This document shows, piece after piece, positions 53,681 through 64,000 of a DNA stretch of 64,000 nt. The notes beneath the pieces are model-generated. The model saw only the letters and a program-made list of their open reading frames with translations. It did not search any database and had not been told where the DNA came from. The DNA is taken from the NCBI RefSeq assembly GCF_003171515.1, contig NC_089393.1, positions 1,240,001-1,304,000 on the forward strand. Reading direction: 5' to 3'. Numbering within the stretch: position 1 is the first letter of the stretch; each line of letters opens with the position of its first letter. This stretch comes from Pyrenophora tritici-repentis. Its lineage: Eukaryota; Ascomycota; Dothideomycetes; Pleosporales; Pleosporaceae. Both the position numbers and the translations under genes were made by a program.

Positions 53681-56253
53681 ATGATGTACGACAGCAGGCA
53701 TGGCTCCCTATGGAAGGGGCTGATGTGCCTTTTGACATTGAGTCAATTGCCTCTTGTGAGCGCGCAGGTCGCCGAGGTCGAAAAGGCCACCAATGCCAGC
53801 TTACTATGGGGACCTTACCGACCCAATCTGTATTTTGGTGTCAGGCCGCGGATACCCAAGAGTTTGATGGGAGGTTTGATGTGGACGCGGGTTGAGGACT
53901 ATCAGAGCGTGCAGAGTAGTAAGTCTGGCCATTTCTAACTTCCATGAAAGGCGACTGCTGACTTGACAGACTTCCGACACACATGCGAACAACACGAGCT
54001 TGACGGCTATGGTTGGGATGAGTATGACGTACGCAGCGGCGGCCGACAGACGATTCACGACCCTGCCAACAAGATTGACATCACCACCGAGTTCATCAAA
54101 TTCCCAGGCGGAGAACACGGCGGCAGTTGGGGTGCGAGGATCAAAGGCACACCGCGCGAGGACGCCGGGCCAAACCTACGGACCACAGTCCTCTGGTACA
54201 ATACGCTTGAAGGTCTGGGAAGCCTGGAAATCGCAGATGCGGACCCAGAGGAAAAGGGCATCCAGGGCGACGTCGTCCTGAAGGGACAGACCAACGAACT
54301 GGGCGACTTCGAGGTCAGAATCACTGAGGGCAATGGCAATCACCCAGTCACCAACCATCCGAGCTACGATGATAAACCGCTGGATCGAACATTGGCACAT
54401 AGTGGACAAGTCCCTATTGAGGCGCTATGGCAGGTCAAGACCATGCTGTTTGCACACATGAAAGGCCAGATAGATGTCTTGGTCCAGAAGTGGGGAGAGG
54501 AGAATCCCCCGCCGCCTGCCCAGGTCTACACAATCCAGCATCTGCCTGGCCAGGGAAACATGCACTTGGTCCAGAAGGTCTTTGAGGGTCCTTTCGAGTT
54601 TGATGTCATCTTTTCGTCTGGCTCTGCACCAACTAAGATTACGTCTGAAGACTTGACTGTACAGATCGACTCTGTCACCTCGGGCTTCTCAGCACGCTTT
54701 ACAGACATCTTCAAGCCTCAGGCTCCCTTTCTCAAGGAGCGCTTCGACGAGTTTTCAAAGTCTCTATTCTCCAACCTCATCGGCGGTATTGGCTACTTCT
54801 TTGGCGACTCTCGTGTGGATCGCTCTTATGATCCCGCATACGAGGAGGACAGCGAGGGCTTCTGGGAAGAGGCTGCTGAAGCGCGTGCCAGGAACCAGGC
54901 ACAATTCGAGGGGCCTTCAGAACTATTCACCGCTATTCCCTCGCGGCCCTTCTTCCCTCGAGGCTTCCTCTGGGACGAAGGCTTCCACCTACTGCCCATC
55001 ATTGACTGGGACGCTGACCTTACTCTTGACATCATCAAAAGCTGGTTCAAACTCATGGATGAGGATGGCTGGATTGGTCGTGAGCAGATTCTTGGTCCTG
55101 AAGCTCGTAGCAAGGTGCCTGAGGAATTTCAGGTTCAATACCCTCACTACGCCAACCCACCGACACTCTTCATGGTCCTCACTTCGTTCCTCGACAAGCT
55201 CGACGCTGTGAAGACAGACACCAGCAGCGAGAAGCTACAGCAGGAGAAGTCCTACTCGTTGCAACTGTCAAACCGTGAAGCAGCACTAGAGTACCTTCGC
55301 TCCCTCTACCCATTGCTCAAGCGCAACTACTTCTGGTACCGCAAGACGCAAGCCGGCGACATCAAGAGCTACGACCGCGAGGCCTTCTCTACCAAGGAAG
55401 GCTACCGCTGGCGTGGACGCACACCTGCCCACATCCTCACATCCGGCCTTGACGATTACCCGCGCGCCCAGCCTCCTCACCCGGGTGAGCTACACGTCGA
55501 TCTCATCAGCTGGATGGGCATGATGACACGCGCCATCAAACGCATCGCAGTTTACCTCGACGAAAAAGACGACGCCGCCGAATTTACCCGCTACGACGAA
55601 GCCATCGTACGCAACATTGACGACCTCCACTGGTCCAAGAAGGACAAGACATACTGCGATGCTACAATCGACGACTACGAGGAACACGTGCTCGTCTGCC
55701 ACAAGGGATATATTTCCCTATTCCCCTTCTTGACAGGCTTGATGGACAAGGATAGTGAGAAACTAGGCGATATTCTCGATCTCATCGAGGACGAGGAGCA
55801 GCTGTGGAGTCCGTATGGTATCAGAAGTCTGAGCAAGAGCGACGAGTTTTATCATACTGCCGAGGATTACTGGAGGGGTCCGGTTTGGATGCCGATTAAT
55901 TATTTGGCTGTTTCGCAGTTGCTCGTAAGTTCTAATCCTTCCTTTTCTCAATCCCCAGTCAGGTTTTGGTATAATGCTAACCATATCTTTTTCTTCTTTC
56001 ACAGAATCTCGCACAAACACCCGGAAAGTACCAAACCCGCGCTACGAAGATGTACACCGCGCTCCGCAAGAACCTCGTTGAGACGGTGTATGAGAGCTGG
56101 AAGGAAACGGGCTTCGCGTGGGAGCAATACAACCCCGAGACTGGAAAGGGACAGAGGACACAGCACTTTACCGGCTGGACGAGTTTGGTCGTCAAGATTA
56201 TGGCTATGCCGGATCTGAGTGATGGTGCGGAGAGGGCGAGGGATGAGTTGTAG
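53681..56253 (+). CDS. ER mannosyl-oligosaccharide glucosidase I (GH63)
   Basis: Three exons (53681-53918, 53970-55924, 56005-56253) give 813 residues, normal for this enzyme. The N-terminus has a signal/anchor helix (LWKGLMCLLTLSQLPLVSAQ). The GH63 N-domain begins ASLLWGPYRPNLYFGVRPRI; the catalytic (alpha/alpha)6 domain includes FFPRGFLWDEGFHLLPIIDW, DLISWMGMMTRAIKRI, YHTAEDYWRGPVWMPINYLA and ends GQRTQHFTGWTSLVVKIMA. It removes the outermost alpha-1,2-glucose from N-linked Glc3Man9GlcNAc2 in the ER lumen (yeast CWH41/GLS1 counterpart). The first exon could also start further upstream in frame at 53609, but the MM pair places the signal helix at the N-terminus. The last intron ends in a clear CTTTCACAG. 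Confidence 0.93.
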
Positions 56254-56531
56254 ATTGGGTGGATACTTGTAGTCATGTGTTTGCCGCTAAAGGAAGCAGG
56301 GGTCTTGAGATGTGTGTATATCGTATATGAAACCCCGGCTGGGCAATGGAGTGGATTATTTTTGTGGGTCCAGTACCACATTTCGAGAGGCTGCCATGTG
56401 CTGTTACAAAAATGAAATAGTCGGGGGTAAACGTTCAAAGCGCGTCACTTTACAGTACACTATCTGACCCAGTATACGTTTTCCTTTCTTGAGCTTTGCC
56501 GGATACAACGTTACTTTTACAGCATGAATAC

Positions 56532-56801
56532 TTATGCTTTGATACAGCGACAAGCATACAGGGTGCACCGACACTCGTTTCTTACCTCGCTGTATTCACC
56601 AAGGTGCGTGGCCAAGTGAGCATCTAAGGCTAACTTTCGACGAGAGCTAGTGAGCTTCAACCAAGTATGCAGCATCCGCACGAGCTTGTGTCCAGAATTG
56701 ATCTTGCCTCGTTTAATGCTTTCATTCATCCAGGCGAAGAACACGGTTACGTCTTGCTTGCGTTGCCCTTCTCGCAACCATCTCTCAACAAGTTCCATCA
56801 A
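56532..56801 (-). other. Helical coding-like fragment, unrecognised
   Basis: An 89-codon frame with amphipathic helical character (MMELVERWLREGQRKQDVTV, LDAHLATHLGEYSEV). A plausible acceptor (CACTGTGTAG) just upstream suggests an internal or last exon, but no upstream exon joins in phase. It could be the remnant of a lost gene. Confidence 0.2.
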
Positions 56802-56967
56802 CGCAGCTACACAGTGAATTAGTATATAAAAGGGGATTGAAACATATAGTATGACCGAACGTAGCCTCTCACACCTGGAAATAGTAAGGCTTATCCATTA
56901 GTTAGAGCTTTGAAGTGCTGTATCTTGCTTTGGTACAGTTATGATTTTAGGTCAATGGCCGTGTTCA

Positions 56968-57249
56968 TCATGAGCTGAATGATGCCCTGTAGTTGCCCTG
57001 CATCTGCAGTTTGCCAATTTTCACAGAGATCTGATCGCCGAGGATTACAGCTGATCCGTTGTATACGTTCGAGTCGTCGTCAGTAAACCATGGCGTTAGA
57101 GACATGTCGTCAGCCTCGCCGGCGACCGTATCGTCAACCTCGTTGGCAGCCATGTCGTCAACATTGATTACAGCCGTCTTGGACCGTGTAATGGCCCTCA
57201 AGTCATGAACATGCTTGTTGAACCCTATCACTGCCACTGGCTTCGCCAC
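56968..57249 (-). other. Coding-like fragment with possible upstream exon
   Basis: A 93-codon frame (MAKPVAVIGFNKHVHDLRAI, then an Asp-rich stretch). A branch site and acceptor (CACTAACGACTATTCTTAG) sit directly before its start, and a donor (GTAAGG) about 50 nt upstream could join a preceding open stretch (QEVLQVGEVVSWLASL). The family is unknown and the full gene structure could not be closed. Confidence 0.22.
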
Positions 57250-58117
57250 TAAGAATAGTCGTTAGTGGCGTAGTAATAAGGGTAGACGGACCTTACTCAA
57301 TGAGGCCAACCAACTCACCACCTCACCAACTTGCAAAACTTCCTGCCGACGAGCTAGAAGCCGGCCCCAAAGCTAATACCATGACACGCCCAAAAATATC
57401 GGTGACGCGTGTGTCGATTAAAACAACATCGATGCAGAAGTGGTCCAAGGGTACGATTGTCTAAGTGAGGGCAATGCTCTATTACGCAATAACCAGTCTT
57501 CTGGTCAAATTCACATTTGGATTTTGTGATACTCCTTCATTTAACTAAGTCTAGGGAGAAAGTCGTTTTGGGCGAAGGAGCAGCGGTGAAGCAGTGTCTA
57601 CGAATGTTGAAGGAGGTCATCTCACCCTTGGAGTCGCTATTATCGTTCACTTTGCTGCCGCCGGCTGCTACGGTATTATGGGAGAAGGTATTGCATACTT
57701 CTCCTAGAATTGATGAGGTGTATCGGTCTCAGGCCGCGATGGTAGGCGCGACCAGTGGGGTTGGTAAGGGTGGTGCCTTCCCAAACATACACTCTCGTCG
57801 TACATAGATCATGGCGATTACGTACATGATGAGTCATAGGTGGTGGCTCTCATTCAAGAACTGATTTGACTACAGCAATCTGAAGATCTTTTTCGCCTGA
57901 TGTATGGTCTTGCTCGTAGAAACTTGCTCAAAGGAGTGCGCCACGATTGTCTGCTGCATCACATACCAACCTCAATACCTGTCTGGCTGTGCATCAGCAC
58001 AAGATTACTCGTATATCTTTTACACGGCAATGCTATCAATTTTCCGGGTCGTGCATTATGAGTCGCGGTCCTCGCTTGCACTTCAATCTATACGCATGGT
58101 CTACCCGGGCGCTACCA

Positions 58118-58399
58118 TCACCGATGCAGTACCTCAAAAGCAGACCGAGACTCGCAGCTGTAGGGCAGGCTTCCAATGCGATTATCCGATTTGGTGATAT
58201 ATATAGCCCCTCTTCTGGCCGAGGAGCGCTCCACGGCACTATGCCAGAGACCCTTGAGCACCTCACGACTTGTGAATACCTTATCGCCAAAGAGAATCCG
58301 CCTGTTAGGAAGTAGCAAATATATGCTGTATTTATCACCGATCAGGGTAGCGACGACGTTGTAGTCGCATATATCGTGGACCACATTGACACCATACAC
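58118..58399 (-). other. Coding-like fragment, unrecognised
   Basis: A 93-codon frame that reads like protein (GVNVVHDICDYNVVATLIGD, RRILFGDKVFTSREVLKGLW) but has no clear start context or partner exon. It lies in a patch with TA-rich runs, so it may be a decayed gene. Confidence 0.2.
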
Positions 58400-58979
58400 G
58401 ACACGAGGGGTTGTGACAATTTCATCCAGGCCTGCTGTATGTGGCCCGCGATGGTGTTTATCCAGAGTTCTCGCTATATTTGTTACTAAGCTCGATATAT
58501 ATATATTCGGCGATGGTCAAGGCGATGACCTCCCAACGTGTAGATTCTCTCAAAACGAGTACGAAAAGTACCCTTGCACTTTCAGGAACTCTACTTCAAT
58601 TGTGCACACAACCTATCTTCATGCTGGTGTAGTAGTCATGGGAATGTAGGGGTCTTTGGTAGAATTAATTTTAGGTCATGCGGGGAATCCAAGGGGACTC
58701 ATCGTTCATCGCAATACTGCCCTACGGTTCCGTGATGCCACTGGCAATATTATGAGCTAAAGTGTTTACTAAGTTGCATTATCCGAAACATACATAAAGT
58801 AGATGTACCTGTCTACTAAAATGACCAAGGTACTCTCATCTTGTGCAAGAGCTGTAGCTCTAAAGTTACATCAAGATAGCGCATATGGTTTTATTCAAGA
58901 TAACGTTGGACTGAAAATAGATGAAACCGTAGTTCAAAAGGGAAGTTTATTCACGTAAAAAGTGTGGAAATAAGCGTGC

Positions 58980-59183
58980 TTAGAAAAGGCGTTGCGGGCC
59001 GTAACTTTCTTTAGTAGACTTTTTGTTGGCGCGAACCTTGCTGACGGGATAGATAGACTTTGACAGATCTTGATCCTTCAAATTACAGTCGTTGGGCGCA
59101 TGGGAGGCCTGTTTGCATATCTTGCATATGCTTTGGTGCTGATGGAGTCTTATAATCGAATGTGCGCTTGAATTATCGTTCAT
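58980..59183 (-). other. Short frame with a CCHC zinc knuckle
   Basis: A 67-codon frame containing CKICKQASHAPNDC, a CX2CX4HX4C zinc knuckle (C20, C23, H28, C33), followed by a basic tail. Such knuckles occur in retroelement Gag proteins and in RNA-binding proteins. Nothing else of a retroelement is visible nearby. Confidence 0.25.
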
Positions 59184-60189
59184 TCCTATACCCGGCGATA
59201 TCGCAGAGTAGACATGTCGTCACTTTTGGACAAAGTACATGCTTTGCGTTCTACTTCCAAGCTCTTGCAATCATATTCTTCTGGCCTTGTAGTCCTCTGT
59301 GAGCACCCTGGATGATCTCTAAGTGGGTCAAGTCGAATGTCACTGATGGTCTGCATCTCTCTAAACAGCAGTGTTGGGTGCACGGGATGCCTTTCTCAAA
59401 GACATGGAAGAAAGCCGATGGACTAGAGCAATCCGATGTCCAAGTGTTCCCGAGCGGAATTCCGAGCGGAAGGGAAGCCGAAGTAAATCATGACCATATC
59501 GGAGCCAACAATGACAGCTCAACATCGGGGGCCAACATGAATCATGTCAACTCCACGTCGCCGCTTTGCCCTGCATAACGAAAAGACTTTCTTACTCATG
59601 CTGCTGCCCGCCCCAGTCGCCACCCCCAGCTCCCAACTCGGATATCCGCAATAAAAAAGCCGCGGGCAAAGAGCCGCAAGGGCATTCTGCACCTCAACTC
59701 CACTGCAACCCTCCACGTCACCCGCAAAAGCTTCGGAAAAAGCTCTGCCTAACGGCCCGTCTCGGTCTCATGGAGCCGCACCCGTGCTATGCAACGTCAC
59801 TGAAGGCCCATGACGTGCCTCTAGATCCAACGACGCCGAAACACGTGCTCAGAAGGGCGCTTGCACCCCAGCGCGGCCCCCCCATCGCTTATCTCAGCCT
59901 TGTGCTGCTTCGGCATCGTCACGGCGACGCGATGACATCGTCACACATGGCCATGAATGGGACTTGGCGACGGCGACGACGGCGATATGCATCAAGCATC
60001 GCCATTCACAAACCCATAGAATCCTGGTTCACGAGCCTTGCCATGACCCATTCGCGCCGCGGACAAAGCAAGATGCGTTTGTGATCTGCAAGGCTGCGAC
60101 GCTCTAGCCGTCAGTAGAGTTATCGGCTAAAACGAAGTTTTGGACGATAACCCCTACACACAGGGCCCTAGGCGGACCTTTGATAAAGT

Positions 60190-60215
60190 GATGATGATGA
60201 TGATGATGATGATGA
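60190..60215. repeat. GAT/ATG trinucleotide microsatellite
   Basis: About eight and a half uninterrupted GAT copies in non-coding sequence. Confidence 0.9.
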
Positions 60216-62060
60216 CTTTGCCAGAAGATGGGGTACGGTAGTCCGTATCATACTGTACAAGAGAGAGTACTAGGCAAGGCAAAAGACTGGGTGATGAAAC
60301 GTCATACAAGCATTGTAAAGTTTTTGTGAGACAAAAGCAAAGAAGAAATAAGACGCACGCGTTGAAAGTCTTGTGATGCTTGATGCTTGAAAGGTCCGGC
60401 GCGACACCTCATACGTATGAGTTTGGGGCCTGGTTTGAGCGCCTTGTTCCGCAACTCTTCCCCATCGAATGGAAGAACAAAGTCACGATAACGGTTTCTC
60501 TACCTGACACACTCAACGTCCACGTAGTTTAACCCCCATGTTGTCCTTGGCAATCATACACGTAGTGTACTGACGACAACTACTTACGACGACAACAAGG
60601 ACATATACCAGAAGAAGAAACGCGACGCGCCGCAGACATGGTGAACAAGCCAATACCTCTTGCTCTATCGCGACCCAGATACGTCTGAGCCTCCGTTGCG
60701 CGCACGCGGGTCCGTCGCCCACATGATTCCGCACTAGGACGGTAGTAAGACCAACATGCGTGCCCCGTTACGTACATATGTCACCTAGCCCAGCCTAGCC
60801 TCAAGACCCACGCAAACTGTGGATACGAGCATGCAAGCTCCAAGTACGAGGAGCGAAGCATGGCTTGTGGTGGCCTGCAGGCGCGTTACGGAGGCTCGGC
60901 ACGCTTAATTTGCGCGCTAGAGATGGGGGGAAGAAGGGGGGGAGGGGATGGCTGGCTTATGGCCGGCGAACCAAAACAAGGCCTATTCGATCCCGAGATG
61001 AAGGTCAGAAAACCCACCTCATCAACATCGTTGGCTACTGAAAAAGACCCATCAAGACCAGTATAGCAAATGTATATCGGTCTTCTTTCCGCATGTACAC
61101 GCAAAAATAGGAGAGACTAGTTAGCCTCATTCCCTCACTTTCCCTTTTCCGCATCGAATTCTTCCGAAATCGAATTATCGAACATATGAGAGGAGTTTTT
61201 TTTTACTCGAAATTGGCATTGCCCTTTACGTACGGGGGGTATCAAGGGTAGGGAGGAAAAAGGGACGGGCGCGGAGGTCACGCATCGCGGCATCGCGATC
61301 TTGGCTTAGTAGTAGGAGTGACATGTCAACAGACGATCGCGAAGGCGCTTATCAATATTGCCCTTTTCGCTTTGCGACGGCTACTGACTGCCGATGGTTA
61401 CTGCGACGACCCTGTCTCTCACACTATCTTCGTCTCACAGCAGCTTGCCTTTGCGTGATTGTCCCAACCATTCTTTCATCACTGCAGGCTTACGCATCCT
61501 TACACCGCACACACCCATTGACGTGTATGATTATATTGCAATGCTGCGTGTTACCCTGCCGTCTACAACATCAACGTAATCAAGACTTCTAATCGTAAGT
61601 CCCGCAAATCTGCCCGAACGCCAAGTATTGGCTTCGAGATTTTCGGCCCACCCAATCACCGAACGCGGGACGCCTTATTGGCCGCCGTCTGTGAGGTGTA
61701 CCGATATGTAGAAGCGAGCTGGCCAGATGAACAGCCACCGGGCATACAATTCCTATTGAAGATAGAGTGCTGATAGTTTATTGAATACAAACAAACGTTG
61801 AGCGGAGAAATATTTCCGCAAACGCTGTCAGGGCGGTCAAGTTGATGGTTCTTCAAATGTAGCATAGGCATAGGCAGTCACACATCACGATCGTAGCAAA
61901 TGGTAGAATTGTAATTGAGATAATGAAATTATGCTTCTTGGTATACGTGAGAAGACTAACAGAGACAGTGATGAAAAATTATCCTTTCTATCGAGGAGGG
62001 CTCATCAAACCCATACTAATATCCAAAAAACATCGCATCATGCTACATTCAGCAACACAT

Positions 62061-64000
62061 CTAATCATCATCCTCATCCTCAATGGCACGGGGAGCAAGG
62101 ACGTAGCGGGTTGTTCCGTGCTTGTCCTTGCCATGCTCAAGAGAGAGCTTGCTGAGAGCAGCAATCATGTTCTCAATCGCAGGGTTCTTGCGACTGCGGT
62201 CCTTGCGGCCGAGAGTGTCGAGCCACTCAATGCGGTTAAGCATGTAGTAGACAATGGCGATGATGATGGTGACACCAATGGAGTAAGCCCAGATGATGAC
62301 AACGGTAACAATGTCGACCCAGCCGTTCTCGCGGAACTTGGAGTTGTTGGTAGGGGGGTTGGTCTGGTAATCAGTGCCAGACATCCATCCGAACAGGGTG
62401 AAGATGGTGGCAAGAGCGTCGACACCGAGAATGGCAACGATGAGCTGGAACGAGGGGAAAGTCTTGCCACCACGGGTAACGAAGATGAGCCAGTTCTCAG
62501 TGAGGGCGACCTCGAGGAAGAGAATAGGCTGGATAGCACCAAAGTTCTGGATGATACCACCGTTGGGGATGAAGAGCGTACCGCGGATGACCCAAGTGCC
62601 GAGAGCAAGAAGGAGACCAAGGATGACGGAGATGAACCAAATCTTGGGCAATTGCCATTCGACAGGACGCTGCTCAGAGTGGGCGTTGTCGTAGGCAACG
62701 GCGACGGTAGCCAAATCAGCGAAGAGGGCGAGGAAGACAATGAGCTCAGCGCGGATAGTCTCGTTGAGGATGATCATCGAGGTGACGAGGTAGACTTCCA
62801 AGTGGAGGCAGAGCGCGATACGGTACTGGATGTAGGCCTTCATACGCTGGAAAATCTGGCGGGAGGTCTTAATGGCCAAGACAATGGTGGAGAGACCAGG
62901 GGCAAGGAAGACGATATCAGCGGCAGCCTGGGCAGCCTCGGTGGAACCTTCGACAGCGATACCGCAGTCAGACTTCTTCAGGGAGGGGGCGTCGTTGACA
63001 CCGTCACCAGTCATGGCAGTCAAGTGACCACGCTGTTGGAGCATCTCGACGACCTGGTACTTGTGCTCGGGGAAGACTTCAGCGAAACCGTCGGCGCGCT
63101 CGACAAGGTCGTGCTGGGTAGTACCGGTAAGACCGCCGTGGATGAGCTTGGAAGAGTTGTAAACCTTGGTACCGAGAGCAAGCATCTTGCACGTCTCCTT
63201 GGCGATGGCAATAGCGTCACCAGTCAACATCTTGACGGGAACACCGAGCTGCTGAGCCTCAACAATGGTCTGGGCAGTATCCTCACGAGGGGGGTCGAAC
63301 ATGGACATGAGACCGAGAAGGATCCAGTCACCGTCGTTCTTCTGGTAAGCGACACCGAGAGATCGGAAACCACGGCGAGCGAACTCAGCGGCCTTCTCCT
63401 TGTAGAGGGTAGCGGTGATCTCATCGCAGTTGGCGAGGTTGACGATAGCCTTGGGGGCACCCTTTGCGCAGACGTACTTGTCACCTCCCATGTGGCAGAC
63501 GGCAGTAATACGCTTGGAGACGGGGTCGAAGGGAGTGAACTTCTCGGTGCGCCATCCCATGTTGAGGATCTCGCGGGCCTTGGGGTATCGGCGGATGGTG
63601 AGAATGGTAACCTTGTCGATGGGGTCGAGCGACTTGAGGTTGTGCGAAGAGGCAAGCGCAGCGACGGCCATCATCCAGTTGACATCCTGGCCCTCGGCGA
63701 CGTAGGGCTCACGAAGAGACAGTTGGTTGGCAGTAAGCGTACCGGTCTTGTCAGAGCAGAGAACGTCGACACCGGCAAGAGACTCAATGGCGGTGAGCTT
63801 CTGGACAATAGCCTTCTGCTCAGCGAGGTAGGCAGCACCGACAGCGAGGGTGGTGGTGGTGACAACGGGAAGACCGACGGGGACACCGACGATGAACATG
63901 ATCAAGGCGTAGTGGAGGAGGGTAACGGACTTGTCAGTTCCAGCGCGGTGAGTGGCAATGGGAATGTGACGGAAGAAACCACCAATCCAGGCGAGGAGGA
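62061..64000 (-). CDS. Plasma-membrane H+-ATPase, Pma1-type (5' end outside window)
   Basis: The frame is open to the right edge, giving the last 646 residues of a P3A ATPase. Visible motifs: PVGLPVVTTTTLAVGAAYLA in helix 4, the phosphorylated Asp in LCSDKTGTLTANQLSLREPY, KGAPKAIVNL nucleotide-binding segment, VKMLTGDAIAIAKETC, and the hinge TAMTGDGVNDAPSLKKSDCG. Six C-terminal helices follow. It exports protons and energises nutrient uptake and export, including MFS antiporters. The C-terminal regulatory tail (ENMIAALSKLSLEHGKDKHG to a run of Asp/Glu) differs from the ending I expect of the main yeast/Neurospora Pma1, suggesting a second isoform. The strong C-ending codon bias indicates high expression. 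Confidence 0.95.
   Translation of the reverse strand, partial: LLAWIGGFFRHIPIATHRAGTDKSVTLLHYALIMFIVGVPVGLPVVTTTTLAVGAAYLAEQKAIVQKLTAIESLAGVDVLCSDKTGTLTANQLSLREPYVAEGQDVNWMMAVAALASSHNLKSLDPIDKVTILTIRRYPKAREILNMGWRTEKFTPFDPVSKRITAVCHMGGDKYVCAKGAPKAIVNLANCDEITATLYKEKAAEFARRGFRSLGVAYQKNDGDWILLGLMSMFDPPREDTAQTIVEAQQLGVPVKMLTGDAIAIAKETCKMLALGTKVYNSSKLIHGGLTGTTQHDLVERADGFAEVFPEHKYQVVEMLQQRGHLTAMTGDGVNDAPSLKKSDCGIAVEGSTEAAQAAADIVFLAPGLSTIVLAIKTSRQIFQRMKAYIQYRIALCLHLEVYLVTSMIILNETIRAELIVFLALFADLATVAVAYDNAHSEQRPVEWQLPKIWFISVILGLLLALGTWVIRGTLFIPNGGIIQNFGAIQPILFLEVALTENWLIFVTRGGKTFPSFQLIVAILGVDALATIFTLFGWMSGTDYQTNPPTNNSKFRENGWVDIVTVVIIWAYSIGVTIIIAIVYYMLNRIEWLDTLGRKDRSRKNPAIENMIAALSKLSLEHGKDKHGTTRYVLAPRAIEDEDDD

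Larger units (their letters stand above)
56254..62060. other. 5.8-kb gene-poor region with coding-like relics
   Basis: No intact gene recognised. Small coding-like fragments lie at 56532-56801, 56968-57249, 58118-58399 and 58980-59183 (all minus). TA-rich pockets occur (58196-58206, 58490-58506). A GAT microsatellite lies at about 60190-60215. From 59.6 to 62 kb I see only chance frames and the 3' flank of the proton pump gene. Confidence 0.45.

Noticed and set aside
59566..60084. 172-codon plus-strand frame
   Set aside because: Pro/Arg/His-rich without domain or splice support; composition fits a chance frame in GC-rich DNA.

Overview
The window reads as nuclear DNA of a filamentous ascomycete (Pezizomycotina, most likely Dothideomycetes; the order is a guess). 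Genes are on both strands and mostly carry short introns of 50-160 nt with GTxxGT donors and CTAAC-type branch sites. Gene content is typically fungal: Zn2Cys6 regulators, an MFS exporter, GH17, a chitin-binding AA7 oxidase, a Pma1-type proton pump, HET-like and CorA-like proteins. I saw no operons, tRNA or rRNA genes, or CRISPR arrays.

Layout. 0-5 kb: Aro80-like regulator (cut by the left edge), DHA1-type MFS transporter, small disordered protein. 6-11 kb: F-box protein, complex III subunit QCR10, proteasome alpha-5 (PUP2). 12-21 kb: GH17 glucanase, secreted M43 metalloprotease, Cdc50/Lem3 flippase subunit, SWIRM protein. 21-24 kb: gene-poor. 24-29.4 kb: SWIM-domain Sws1/Shu2-like protein, RPN8, PEX16, HD phosphohydrolase. 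29.4-45 kb is the accessory part: a short Zn2Cys6 protein, an intact pogo-type transposon (32.4-34.5 kb), the AA7 oxidase, an SGNH/GDSL esterase pseudogene broken by two identical inverted MITEs, a HET-like membrane protein, and a proline-rich gene built from repeated exon-intron units. 45-56.3 kb: CorA-like membrane protein, coiled-coil protein, degenerate SDR, ELP5, SNRNP27-like splicing protein, ER glucosidase I. 56.3-62 kb: gene-poor with coding-like fragments. 62-64 kb: Pma1-type H+-ATPase, cut by the right edge.

The housekeeping genes serve separate processes (proteasome, peroxisome biogenesis, respiration, tRNA modification, splicing, N-glycan trimming, membrane asymmetry, membrane energisation) and do not form a pathway cluster. 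The strongest unusual signals are the MITE-shattered esterase with its C-to-T stop codons, the intact pogo element, and the HET-like gene lying 18 nt from the repeat-exon gene. Exon boundaries were read by eye from splice signals, reading frame and remembered family conservation. No search or transcript data were available.
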